This document shows positions 54,383 to 62,851 of a DNA stretch of 64,000 nucleotides, piece after piece. The position numbers were made by a program, and so were the translations under genes. Origin of the DNA: Bdellovibrio bacteriovorus (GTDB lineage: Bacteria; Bdellovibrionota; Bdellovibrionia; Bdellovibrionales; Bdellovibrionaceae); contig NZ_CP020946.1 of the NCBI RefSeq assembly GCF_002208115.1, positions 992,001 through 1,056,000 of the forward strand, given 5' to 3'. How positions within the stretch are numbered: the first letter of the stretch is position 1; each line of letters begins with the position of its first letter. The notes beneath the pieces were generated by a model. It was not told the origin of the DNA and did not search any database. It saw only the letters and a program-made list of their open reading frames with translations.

Positions 54383-55858
54383 ATGAAAAGCTCTTCGCAT
54401 ATGCAAATGTTTGCTTCTTTCCGACTGGGTCAGGCGGAACTGGCCGTTTCGATTTCGTCCCTGCAGGAAGTCGTCAACTATCCGGAAAAAATCACTCTGG
54501 TGCCCCTGGCGCCGGATTATCTGACGGGTTTGTTCAATCTGCGTGGCACGGTCACACCGATTGTGGATATCGGCCGCCTGCTGGATGTGGAAACTTCCGG
54601 CAACAACAGTGTCAAAAAAGTGGCGATCGTGCATGTCAACGGCGTGCGTATCGGTTTGCTTTTTGACTCCACTTCAGAAATTTTAAATGTTCAGGCCGGG
54701 GACATCTCGCGCTTTGACAATCCTCTGGAAGGTCGTAAATCCGTCATCCGCAGTGTGCTGAAGCTGAATGGCGGGGATCGCATCGTCGAGGTGCTGGATC
54801 CTGAAGCTTTGATCAAGATTGAAAACATCCCGCAGATTCTGGAACAAAGCCGCAGCACTGCGACGGAAATGACCCGCAAGGCCTCCAAACGGGACCAGTG
54901 CATCACTGTGCGCTCCGGAGCGTTGGAATTTGGTCTGAGCATTTCCGGGATTCGCGAGATCATTCGCGTTCCTGAAATCAAGCGCAGCGTATTGGCGGTG
55001 GACTACTGTATCGGCATGGTGAACCTGCGGGGCACAATCATTCCGATTTTGGATTTCCGCATGTTCCTGAAGATTGAAGGCGAAGAATGCAAGGACCTTG
55101 AGTCCCGTCGCATCGTGATTTTGAAGCTTCAGAATATTCAGGTGGGTTTTCTGGTCGACAGTGTCGATAGCATCGTGACCTTCTTTGAGGAGGAAGTGCT
55201 GCCGATTCCGATGTTTGCCCAGGAAAAAGTCGAGATGATGCGCGGCCTGCTGGCGCAGGAAAACAAAGCCAATGTTGTGCTGCTGAACGAAAGCAAAATT
55301 CTTTCAGATCAAGAGATCCTGGCCATCACTCGCGGGCATGATTCTTTGTATGGCAATCGCGAGAAAGAGGCCGAGGCGGCCAAAGCCAAGACCGAAAGAA
55401 AACCGTATATTTCCTTCCGTCTGGATTTCATGCTGTCGACGCGCTTAAGTTCGATCGACGAGATTGCCAAGGTGGAAGGTGAATTGATGCGCCCGCCGGG
55501 TTATCCGGAGTATGTCGTGGGAATGATGAAAATGCGCGGGGAAGTCGTGACAATCGTGGATTTGCGCAGCTTCTATGGAATGAAGCCGGCCACGGACCTG
55601 GTCAATTCCCGGGTTTTGATCGTAAAGGGCCAGCAAAGCAAGTTCGGTCTGCTGGTGGATTCTGTGGAGTCGATTGACACCGTGGATGAGGCCAATAAGA
55701 CGCGTATTCCGACGATCCTTGCTCCGGAAGCGACGAAGACTTTGCAGGGCCATATGAAAGAAATTGTCGAAGTCACGGACCTTGCCGGTGTGAAAAAGAC
55801 GTTTATGATTTTGGACGTGCCGGAACTTATGAATCGCCTTGATGTCCGCGCGGCATAA
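54383..55858 (+). CDS. triple-CheW coupling protein
   Basis: This 491-aa protein contains three CheW domains in a row. The first (about 10-150) has GLFNLRGTVTPIVDIG, the second (about 170-330) GMVNLRGTIIPILDF and the third (about 340-485) GMMKMRGEVVTIVDL; the second and third also carry the VD(S)V(D/E)S motif. CheW normally has one domain of about 160 residues and links receptors to CheA. A three-domain fusion could bridge neighbouring receptors in the array. It closes the operon; no kinase is encoded nearby. Confidence 0.9.
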   Translation: MKSSSHMQMFASFRLGQAELAVSISSLQEVVNYPEKITLVPLAPDYLTGLFNLRGTVTPIVDIGRLLDVETSGNNSVKKVAIVHVNGVRIGLLFDSTSEILNVQAGDISRFDNPLEGRKSVIRSVLKLNGGDRIVEVLDPEALIKIENIPQILEQSRSTATEMTRKASKRDQCITVRSGALEFGLSISGIREIIRVPEIKRSVLAVDYCIGMVNLRGTIIPILDFRMFLKIEGEECKDLESRRIVILKLQNIQVGFLVDSVDSIVTFFEEEVLPIPMFAQEKVEMMRGLLAQENKANVVLLNESKILSDQEILAITRGHDSLYGNREKEAEAAKAKTERKPYISFRLDFMLSTRLSSIDEIAKVEGELMRPPGYPEYVVGMMKMRGEVVTIVDLRSFYGMKPATDLVNSRVLIVKGQQSKFGLLVDSVESIDTVDEANKTRIPTILAPEATKTLQGHMKEIVEVTDLAGVKKTFMILDVPELMNRLDVRAA

Positions 55859-55923
55859 ATAACAAACTGATTACTTGACGTTTTCCTGCAAGTGCTGGAG
55901 TAGTCATGCAAAGGGAACTTTGT

Positions 55924-58113
55924 ATGACGACGACTGTAAAACGAATCCTGCAAATCGGTATTTTATTGCTGGGCCTGTACAGCCTTGCGGGATTTGTTCT
56001 GGCTCCCTGGATCATCAAATCTCAAATCATCCAACAATGTGAAAAGCGGCTGCAGACGACCCCGAAGGTGGGGGCGGTGTCGCTCAATCCCTTTACCTTC
56101 GAACTTCTAATTAAAGACTTTCTGCTGCCTTCCAAAGATCAGGAAAAGCCGCGCCTGGCGTTCAATCATTTTTCCGTGAATCTGACTTGGTATGCGCTTT
56201 TTAATCAGGAAATTCGTTTAAAAAGTGTGATGCTTGACGGGGCGGCAGCGCGCTTTGTGGTATTTAAAAGTGGTGACACCAACTGGGAATTGACGCCGAC
56301 CGGGGAACCCGAAAAAGACACTTCTCAGGATTCAGATTGGATTTTGACGCTGGAGCAAATTCAAATCCGTGAAAGTGGTGTGGACTTTTTTGACTACACT
56401 CACGCCACGCCGCTGGAACTTCCTTTGGGACCCATGAATCTGGCCGCTGCCAATATCAGTACATCTTTGGGCTCCAGGACCTCTTTGAAGTCTTTGAACA
56501 TTTCTTTCGGTGAACAAGGATCATTGAATTTAAGCGGGGACATGCAGTTAAAACCTGTCACCGTCAATCTTATCGTGGAGGCACGTCAAGTGCCGTTGGA
56601 TTTTTTGACAGCTTATCTTTCGGATCATACTTATTTGACGCTGAAAAAGGGCCAGGCCGACACAGTGTCACGCATTCAATATCAGAATGGCCGAGTGCGT
56701 GTAACCGGCGAAGCCCAGATCCACGACTTGGCGCTGGTGCCGGAAAATCAGGATAAGCCCGTGGTGGAATGGGCGCAGTTGGATTTGCAAGGCATAGATG
56801 TCACCACTGGCCCGGTGGATTTAAAGGCTGCCGAGTTGGTGTTGAAAGGTCTTAAAACTGACGTGGAGTTGCGAAAAGACGGCACGTTGAACTTCCGCTC
56901 CTTCGTGAAGAAATCTCCGCAGGCCCCCGCGGAAGCGGAAATCACCAAGCCTGCTGACGCCACAAAAAAAGCGCCGCTAAAATATTATATTGAAAAACTG
57001 ACTTTAAGCGACGGCCTTGTGAACTACGCGGATCTGCAGATCCGTCCCAATTTTAAAGCGCTGGTGCATGATCTTGAGGGTTCTGTCGGACCGATTTCCC
57101 CAAAGGCGGATGAAAAGATTCAAATTGCTTTGTCCGGGCAGGTTGAAGCCTATGGAAAATTCAAGGGCAAAGGTTTTGTGATTCCGGGAACCAAGCGCCC
57201 CACGCTGGATCTGGACATGAACTTCCACAATATCGAAATGACGACCTTTACGCCTTATTCAGGACACTTCGCCGGATACGAAATCAAAAAAGGAAAGCTT
57301 TTCCTGGATTTGAACTACAAGCTTGTCAACAGTCGTATCAAAGGCAGCAACAAGGTGCTGCTGGATCAGTTCACTTTGGGGGACAAGGTTGAAAGCAAGA
57401 ATGCGACCGGCTGGCCATTAAAGTTGGGTTTGGCATTGATGAAGGACCGCAAAGGGCAAATCAAGTTTCAACTGCCGGTGGAAGGGGATGTGAATTCTCC
57501 GTCCTTTTCATTGGGTAATCTGATTTGGACGGCCGTCAAAAACATGATCATCAATATCGTGGCGGCACCCTTTGATTTTCTTGCAAGCCTGGTCGGTGGC
57601 GGCGATGACATGCAGGACATCCGCTTCGCTCCGGGACAGAGCGAGCTTAAAGCCGGTGAAAAAGAAAAGCTGATAAAGCTGGCCCAAGCCCTGGCCGAGC
57701 GACCCCAGTTGAATCTTGAGATTCGCGGCGAATATCAGGCAGCCGACAGGCAGGCGCTGCAGGTAAAAGCCCTGGAAGAAAAGCTCGAACCTTTAATTGC
57801 AAAAAACAAAGATCGCAGCAAAGCGGTGAGAACTGTCGCAAAAGAAAATTTGCAGCCGGAAGCTTTCGAAGTCATTGAAGACCAATTTGCCAAAGACCCT
57901 GCCGGGCGCACCGCTGCCTGGGAAAAGAAAACAGCGGAAGCATTGTCCGTCAGCGACGATGAACTAAAAGTCCTGGCTCTTGCTCGGGGAAAGGCTGTCA
58001 TGACGGAGCTTGCTGCTGGCAAAGTTGAAACGGAACGGCTGTACTTGTTATCAGGCAGTGCCGGAGAGGCAGGCAAGGCCCCACAGGTGACCTTGTTGCT
58101 GAAAGAAAATTAA
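55924..58113 (+). CDS. DUF748 / AsmA-like envelope protein
   Basis: This 729-aa protein has an N-terminal transmembrane anchor (about 6-28) and a long beta-rich periplasmic region with AsmA-like features: VGAVSLNPFTFELLIKDFLL, LTLEQIQIRESGVDFFDYT and YIEKLTLSDGLVNYADLQI. A C-terminal OmpA-like segment (RFAPGQSELKAGEKEKLIKL) follows, typical of DUF748 proteins. The family is linked to lipid transport between membranes or to outer-membrane assembly. The ATG with AAGGGA is preferred. It stands alone and ends abutting the next convergent gene. Confidence 0.82.
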   Translation: MTTTVKRILQIGILLLGLYSLAGFVLAPWIIKSQIIQQCEKRLQTTPKVGAVSLNPFTFELLIKDFLLPSKDQEKPRLAFNHFSVNLTWYALFNQEIRLKSVMLDGAAARFVVFKSGDTNWELTPTGEPEKDTSQDSDWILTLEQIQIRESGVDFFDYTHATPLELPLGPMNLAAANISTSLGSRTSLKSLNISFGEQGSLNLSGDMQLKPVTVNLIVEARQVPLDFLTAYLSDHTYLTLKKGQADTVSRIQYQNGRVRVTGEAQIHDLALVPENQDKPVVEWAQLDLQGIDVTTGPVDLKAAELVLKGLKTDVELRKDGTLNFRSFVKKSPQAPAEAEITKPADATKKAPLKYYIEKLTLSDGLVNYADLQIRPNFKALVHDLEGSVGPISPKADEKIQIALSGQVEAYGKFKGKGFVIPGTKRPTLDLDMNFHNIEMTTFTPYSGHFAGYEIKKGKLFLDLNYKLVNSRIKGSNKVLLDQFTLGDKVESKNATGWPLKLGLALMKDRKGQIKFQLPVEGDVNSPSFSLGNLIWTAVKNMIINIVAAPFDFLASLVGGGDDMQDIRFAPGQSELKAGEKEKLIKLAQALAERPQLNLEIRGEYQAADRQALQVKALEEKLEPLIAKNKDRSKAVRTVAKENLQPEAFEVIEDQFAKDPAGRTAAWEKKTAEALSVSDDELKVLALARGKAVMTELAAGKVETERLYLLSGSAGEAGKAPQVTLLLKEN

Positions 58114-58512
58114 TTAATTCCCCGCGCAGAAGTTGCGGATGGTATCCGGGAAGCAGGTATAGATAATCGCCGGATCTTTGGGCCCCTGGCCATCCAGATA
58201 GACCAGTTTTCCCTGGTCACCGTCCACATGCAGTTCAACGTGTCGTTCGATATCCGCGTCACCCGCGACGATGCTGACACCGTTGTTGCGGCATTCAAGG
58301 GTTTGAATCTGATACGGCATCGGACGAATTCCATAGGGAATGTGGGTGTCGATCCAAAGAACTTGCAAGGTCGGTTCTTTGCTCACGGTGATACGTAAAT
58401 CAGTATTAAAAATATCCGAGTGGTAGGGACGTTGGCAGAATAAGCTGTGGGACGCGGCCTTCGCGGCGGCAGAACCAAATATCAGGAAAAGAATCGGCAC
58501 CAGTTGTTTCAT
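58114..58512 (-). CDS. small secreted protein with four cysteines, unknown function
   Basis: This 132-aa product has a signal peptide (AAKA-A, residues 1-20). The mature protein has four Cys in SLFCQRP, LECRNNG, YTCFPD and NFCAGN, so two disulfides are likely. Nothing recognised by motif. It converges on the DUF748 gene with no spacer. Confidence 0.65.
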   Translation of the reverse strand: MKQLVPILFLIFGSAAAKAASHSLFCQRPYHSDIFNTDLRITVSKEPTLQVLWIDTHIPYGIRPMPYQIQTLECRNNGVSIVAGDADIERHVELHVDGDQGKLVYLDGQGPKDPAIIYTCFPDTIRNFCAGN

Positions 58513-58597
58513 AATGTCCTCTTTCAACTGAAGCTCGGTCTAACGAAAAAAATTGTCAACGTGACTAACATTAAGATGGTTTCATATTTGGGAATCA

Positions 58598-58641
58598 GGC
58601 AAGCCTGCCAGCGGGAAAGGAAGCCGCTGGGCAGACTTGCC
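58598..58641. other. long GC-rich inverted repeat between small secreted genes
   Basis: The left arm ggcaagcctgccagcgg pairs with a right arm equal to its complement except for one mismatch and one bulge, around a 9-base A/G-rich loop. On the minus strand it lies 17 bp after the stop of the 96-aa gene, where a terminator is expected, but there is no T tract. It may act as a 3' RNA-stabilising or attenuating hairpin. Confidence 0.6.
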
Positions 58642-58657
58642 CGAGGGAAGTCCGTTC

Positions 58658-58948
58658 TTAGTTGCGACAGACGTGTCCGTGATAGACATTGTTTCCGGTG
58701 TAGCACTTGCACGGCTGACCAAAGCGGTCGGTGTAACCCATGTCGCAATAGTTCCCGCGGTTCATGCAGCAGTAACGGGATACAGATCCGCCGCCACCTT
58801 GCAGATCCATCTCGTCCGGCATCTCGGCTGTCGACATCTCGACCATGGATTCGATCTCCACCGGCAGTGTCACCAGAGTTTGTTCTTCAGCGTGCGCAAA
58901 ACACGACAGCCCCAGAATCATAAACAGAGCCATAACCATATTTTTCAT
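58658..58948 (-). CDS. small secreted cysteine-rich protein
   Basis: This 96-aa product has a signal peptide (FAHA-E, residues 1-20), an acidic Met/Glu-rich N-terminal region, a GGGG turn and a C-terminal Cys-rich module with six Cys (YCC, NYC, PCKC, VC) suited to three disulfides. It could be a small toxin-like, inhibitor-like or chitin-binding-like module. I do not recognise a family. It is alone on its strand, separated from the ResB gene by 67 bp. Confidence 0.68.
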   Translation of the reverse strand: MKNMVMALFMILGLSCFAHAEEQTLVTLPVEIESMVEMSTAEMPDEMDLQGGGGSVSRYCCMNRGNYCDMGYTDRFGQPCKCYTGNNVYHGHVCRN

Positions 58949-59015
58949 GAAATCCTCCTTGAGCTGTTTATTGTGTATCAAACTCCCAAGGCGGCAATAT
59001 GTATTCGGTCACTTC

Positions 59016-60383
59016 TTAGGTGGAACGTGGACGAACATGCGGACGATAGCGGAAGTAGAACAGCAGTATGATTCCCACACACATCACCAGCGACCCCAGA
59101 TATTTCCAGATACGGCCTGGATCACGATTCACGGACAAAATGGAAGCCGTGACCCCGCCATTTGGGGACTCTTCAAAGCTGGCCTGATAGATATAATAGC
59201 CCTGATGCTTCAACGGTTCATTCATTGAAATCGTGGCGCGCTGATCGTCGAACTGCACTTCACTTTCATAGGCCATGGCACGCATGGTGCCGGGATAATC
59301 AGTTTTTTTGAAATTTCTTAAAGAGATATCGAATCCCAATGGAATTTTTTTGTGATGATAGGCGACCAGATAAACCCATTCGTCGGTGAAGACTTTAATA
59401 TAATCATTCAGCACCAGATAGCTTTCTTGTCCGTTGTAACGAACTTTCAGTGATGCGCGAGTGGCCGGAGTCGGCCGGTCCAAAGAGCGGACTTCGTATT
59501 TTTGTATAGCTTTGGTCAGGAATTGCAGGGTGCGAAGCTCAAGGCCCATCCAGGCGGTTTGAATGCGGTCACCTTCCGTCAGAGTGCCTTTTTTATAAGG
59601 ATTCTGATTGTCCTTGCTGTAAAGGGCATAGTTCAGTTGCTGTTTTTCATTCTGATAAAGACGGATTTCGTTAATCTCGGGACGGCGTTCCCACAGGCCT
59701 CCCATGGTCACCAGAACCGGGCCGACTTGTTTTTCAGCGCGCTCAAAAGCGTTGCGCTGAATCAGCCAGTCAATTTCGCTGACGTTCGCGTTGGCCAACT
59801 GAAAACGCACAGCCGACCCACTCTGTGCCGCCGGCGAGGCTTCAATGCGGGTTTGGGCAAGGCCATAAGGAATAGATTCCAGCAGCTCAAAATGCAGTCC
59901 CTTGGCTTTGATCAGGAAGGGTTCTTTGGCAGAGACGGGTTTTTTTAGAAAGTTGACCTCTTCGGAATAAACTTTGTCATAACCGTCTCCGGTGCGGGAA
60001 CGATAGACGGTCAATTGGGTGTCCTGCAGTTGCACTTCGTTGACGGCTTCTGCGGTGCGGGTCAGGCGGATGATGCCGTCCACACCGTAAAGCTGGGTTA
60101 GCAGGGCTCCAAAGACGATCATGATGATACCGACATGGGCAAAGATGAACGCTGCATGCCGTGGTTTCCACGGCCAACGATCGGCGATCACTGCGACCAG
60201 GCTTGTGACCAACAGGCCCAATGCACAATACATCCAAACGGAGTTGTAAACGAGCTGCTTGGCAGTCCAGGCATCAAAGCGGGCTTCGACAAAAGTACCC
60301 ACAGAAATCAGTACAGCTAAAACGGCGATGATAACCACCGCCAGCTTTAAGGAAGCAAAAAAACGAATCACCGGTCGAAACAC
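59016..60383 (-). CDS. resB: cytochrome c biogenesis protein ResB (CcsB/Ccs1 type)
   Basis: This 455-aa product is of the ResB type, with three N-terminal helices, a large periplasmic domain (about 110-425) and a C-terminal helix. The first helix region FASLKLAVVIIAVLAVLISV with a following G-T-F-V-E-A is typical. It works with CcsA/ResC to deliver heme for c-type cytochromes. The start is a GTG 7 bp after the nrfA stop, with GGAAAG upstream; longer frames run inside nrfA. No ccsA/resC gene follows in this window. Confidence 0.85.
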   Translation of the reverse strand: MFRPVIRFFASLKLAVVIIAVLAVLISVGTFVEARFDAWTAKQLVYNSVWMYCALGLLVTSLVAVIADRWPWKPRHAAFIFAHVGIIMIVFGALLTQLYGVDGIIRLTRTAEAVNEVQLQDTQLTVYRSRTGDGYDKVYSEEVNFLKKPVSAKEPFLIKAKGLHFELLESIPYGLAQTRIEASPAAQSGSAVRFQLANANVSEIDWLIQRNAFERAEKQVGPVLVTMGGLWERRPEINEIRLYQNEKQQLNYALYSKDNQNPYKKGTLTEGDRIQTAWMGLELRTLQFLTKAIQKYEVRSLDRPTPATRASLKVRYNGQESYLVLNDYIKVFTDEWVYLVAYHHKKIPLGFDISLRNFKKTDYPGTMRAMAYESEVQFDDQRATISMNEPLKHQGYYIYQASFEESPNGGVTASILSVNRDPGRIWKYLGSLVMCVGIILLFYFRYRPHVRPRST

Positions 60384-60390
60384 GCGGAAA

Positions 60391-61770
60391 CTACTTTCCG
60401 GCCACTTTTTTGGCGCGAAGACTTGCCACCAGTTTTTGTCCTTCACGGACTTTTTCGATGGAAAGGCCCAGAATACGCGCAGCCTCCTGCGGAGCATGGA
60501 AGCCGGAAGAGTTTTCGGCCTCAACAAAGTCGAACAGGAACTGAGCTTCTTTTTGCAGGGCGCGGGCTTTTAGCAAATTTTCTGACGGATTCTTTTCGTC
60601 TTTGAACTCTTTAAGGTCATTGATGTAATCCACCAGCGCATCAAAGGCCACATCACGCAAAGAGATATGACGATCCTGGATGGTTTCCACGCGGGCTTTT
60701 AATTCCGCTTCCGGTACATTGTGGCAGGTCTGGCAGGCTTTGTTGATATTCAGAAGCGGGCTGCGCACCTGGTGATCGGTGACTTTCATGGCGCCCACAC
60801 GCTGATAAGGCATATGGCAGTCCACACAAGCCACGCCAGCGCGGGCATGGGTGCCCTGATTGAACATTTCAAATTCCGGGTGCTGCGCTTTTAACACTTC
60901 AGCTCCAGTCAGGGCATGCACCCAGTCTTTGAAGCCGTTTTCTTTGTAGTATTCCATGATCTGATCGGCCTTCAGGCCTTTACCCCATGGATAGGTCAGG
61001 CGTTTTTCTTCACCCTTAAAGAAGTACTCAACGTGACACTGACCGCAGACAAAACTGCGCATTTCCTGGCGAGATGCCATTTTGTTAACATCATACTCTT
61101 TGATGCCTTGCTGGGCCTTCACCAGCTTGATGCCTTCCATAAAGGCCGGGCGGGTGATTCGCAGTGACATGGTGGAAGGGTCATGACAATCGATGCAGGA
61201 CACGGGATGTTGAACTGAGTGCACGATGTCTTTGTAAGGGATTTTACCCATCTCTTCAAAACCCTTGGTGATGTCGCCGTCACCCAGTTTTTTATACAAC
61301 AAATAAGTGGAGGCGTGGCAGTTCAGGCACGTGCCCGGCTGTTTCACTACATTCTGGCGTTCTGTGAAGATCTGATCCACCAGCATGTAAGCGTGACCAC
61401 GCTCTTCGCGGAAGTCCTTGGAAAACGCATAGCCGGCCCACATGGTTTTTAGGCGAGGGTCTTCATCAAGTTTCTGGGCAGAAACCACATCGCGCGGGTC
61501 CTTGTCCGTCGGGATATGAGGGAAGGCCTCAGAACCACCGTACTTGGTGCGGGTCATGTCGGTTGTTTTCAGATAAGAATCATACTGGTGCGGGAAGTTC
61601 TTGCCCCAGATTGCCGGATCATCGATGTCGTCGGTGATTTCCACCACGCGATAGAAGGGGTTTTTCTCTTCGGATTTTCGTTCAAAGATATTCACCAGCA
61701 ACGCCGTGACCAGAACTGTGACGATGGCGGCGCCGCCAACGGCCAGAAACATCCATTTATTTTTGTTCAT
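60391..61770 (-). CDS. nrfA: pentaheme nitrite reductase, ammonia-forming
   Basis: This 459-aa protein reduces nitrite to ammonia in the periplasm. It has an uncleaved N-terminal helix (about 7-28) and five heme motifs: C148-L-N-C-H152, C192-I-D-C-H196, C242-G-Q-C-H246, C315-V-D-C-H319 and C346-Q-T-C-H350. In most NrfA the first motif is CXXCK, Lys being the axial ligand of the catalytic heme; here it is CXXCH, as in some clades. VEYFF and TDHQVRSP carry active-site acids and His. RBS AGGAG lies 6 bp before ATG. Confidence 0.9.
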   Translation of the reverse strand: MNKNKWMFLAVGGAAIVTVLVTALLVNIFERKSEEKNPFYRVVEITDDIDDPAIWGKNFPHQYDSYLKTTDMTRTKYGGSEAFPHIPTDKDPRDVVSAQKLDEDPRLKTMWAGYAFSKDFREERGHAYMLVDQIFTERQNVVKQPGTCLNCHASTYLLYKKLGDGDITKGFEEMGKIPYKDIVHSVQHPVSCIDCHDPSTMSLRITRPAFMEGIKLVKAQQGIKEYDVNKMASRQEMRSFVCGQCHVEYFFKGEEKRLTYPWGKGLKADQIMEYYKENGFKDWVHALTGAEVLKAQHPEFEMFNQGTHARAGVACVDCHMPYQRVGAMKVTDHQVRSPLLNINKACQTCHNVPEAELKARVETIQDRHISLRDVAFDALVDYINDLKEFKDEKNPSENLLKARALQKEAQFLFDFVEAENSSGFHAPQEAARILGLSIEKVREGQKLVASLRAKKVAGK

Positions 61771-61778
61771 ACAGACTC

Positions 61779-62234
61779 CTATCGAACGTGTCCCACACCA
61801 CGGTGGCAGTGCAGACAATTGGCTTCCTCGTTGTGATTTTTATCAGTGCGATCCATGGCCTGCACCATCGGCTGATGGCAGTTCAGGCAGGAATTTTTAA
61901 CGACCTTCAGGCTGTGTTCTTTGATCAGGATGGGTTCGTGAAAGTTCTGAAGGGTGAAGGCCACGGAATGATTCCAGCCATTTAGAGCTTTCACGGCGTA
62001 CTTGCCGACGATGTTGTGGGGCAGATGGCAGTCGTTGCATTTAGCGACGTGGTGATGGGCGGACTTTTGCCAGGAATCCAGGTTTTCGCGCATGACGTGG
62101 CAGTTCACACAGGCCTTGGGATCGTCCGACAGGTACGAATATCCCTTCGCATAGATGAACGAGTAGCAGCCCAAGCCGATGACAACACCGAAAAGAACCA
62201 AGATAAGCAGGTTGAGTTTGCTGAAGTTGGACAT
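61779..62234 (-). CDS. nrfH: tetraheme quinol dehydrogenase subunit NrfH
   Basis: This 151-aa protein of the NapC/NirT family passes electrons from menaquinol to NrfA. One N-terminal helix (about 8-30) anchors it. Four heme motifs are present: CVNCHVM (42-48, with the unusual Met ligand typical of NrfH heme 1), CNDCH (66-70), CLNCH (116-120) and CLHCH (140-144). It is the first gene of nrfH-nrfA-resB, and the start is set by the helix. I could not see a convincing FNR or Nar-type site upstream. Confidence 0.93.
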   Translation of the reverse strand: MSNFSKLNLLILVLFGVVIGLGCYSFIYAKGYSYLSDDPKACVNCHVMRENLDSWQKSAHHHVAKCNDCHLPHNIVGKYAVKALNGWNHSVAFTLQNFHEPILIKEHSLKVVKNSCLNCHQPMVQAMDRTDKNHNEEANCLHCHRGVGHVR

Positions 62235-62315
62235 AAACGGATTATCAATTACTTTGCAGTATTTAGGTAGCTTTAATCCGACACTGGGCCTGCCAATCCA
62301 ACCCGGGTTGAAGGC

Positions 62316-62347
62316 AAAAAAAAGCCGACCCCTTGGGTGGAGTCGGC
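62316..62347 (-). terminator. intrinsic terminator of the small secreted-protein gene
   Basis: On the minus strand GCCGACTCC pairs with GGGGTCGGC around a six-base loop, followed by eight T. It lies 32 bp past the stop of the 102-aa gene and separates it from nrfH. Confidence 0.85.
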
Positions 62348-62378
62348 CGATTTTTAACAAATTTATGACGGCGGTTAT

Positions 62379-62687
62379 TTACTTCGCGCTGATTTCGACA
62401 AGAGCGCAAGTTGGAGCCTGAACCACAACTTCATATTGAGCTGTCCAGGATTCGCCTTCATCGTTGGCGCCGGTGATTTCCACGGCAACTGCCACCTGGC
62501 TCTGATCAAGTTTTGTGTAGCCAGTGATGGAGGAATCATATTCGTGGCCTTGGATGCCGGTGGCGTCACGCAGATAGTCTGCAACCGCTGCACCTTGCGC
62601 AAATTGCGCGCATGGAAGTTTGTCAAGTTTAGCGGCCATAGCGGAAGTGGACACCAGGGTCATCAGAGCAAGAATCAAAGATTTCAT
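62379..62687 (-). CDS. small secreted protein, unknown function
   Basis: This 102-aa product has a signal peptide (AMA-A, residues 1-18) and a short mature domain with two Cys (PCAQF and APTCALV) in position to close a disulfide around a beta-rich core (VAVAVEITGAN, AQYEVVVQ). AAGGAG precedes the ATG. It has its own terminator and likely its own promoter. No family recognised. Confidence 0.72.
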   Translation of the reverse strand: MKSLILALMTLVSTSAMAAKLDKLPCAQFAQGAAVADYLRDATGIQGHEYDSSITGYTKLDQSQVAVAVEITGANDEGESWTAQYEVVVQAPTCALVEISAK

Positions 62688-62851
62688 GGAAAACTCCTTT
62701 GGTTTTTTATGGATCCTCTGTAGCACAACCAAAAGAGATTCTCTATGGGGGGAAGGAGGCAGATAAAAAATATTCACTGCACTTTTAAAATGCGTGCTCC
62801 GTCAGATTCCGACGAAGCACGGGTTGTCAGGTTTTTGTCGGGATTTGGTTA

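Noticed and set aside
62235-62315. Possible FNR-type site before nrfH (an ATTGAT half)
   Set aside because: Only half a palindrome is visible; the partner half is not at the right spacing.
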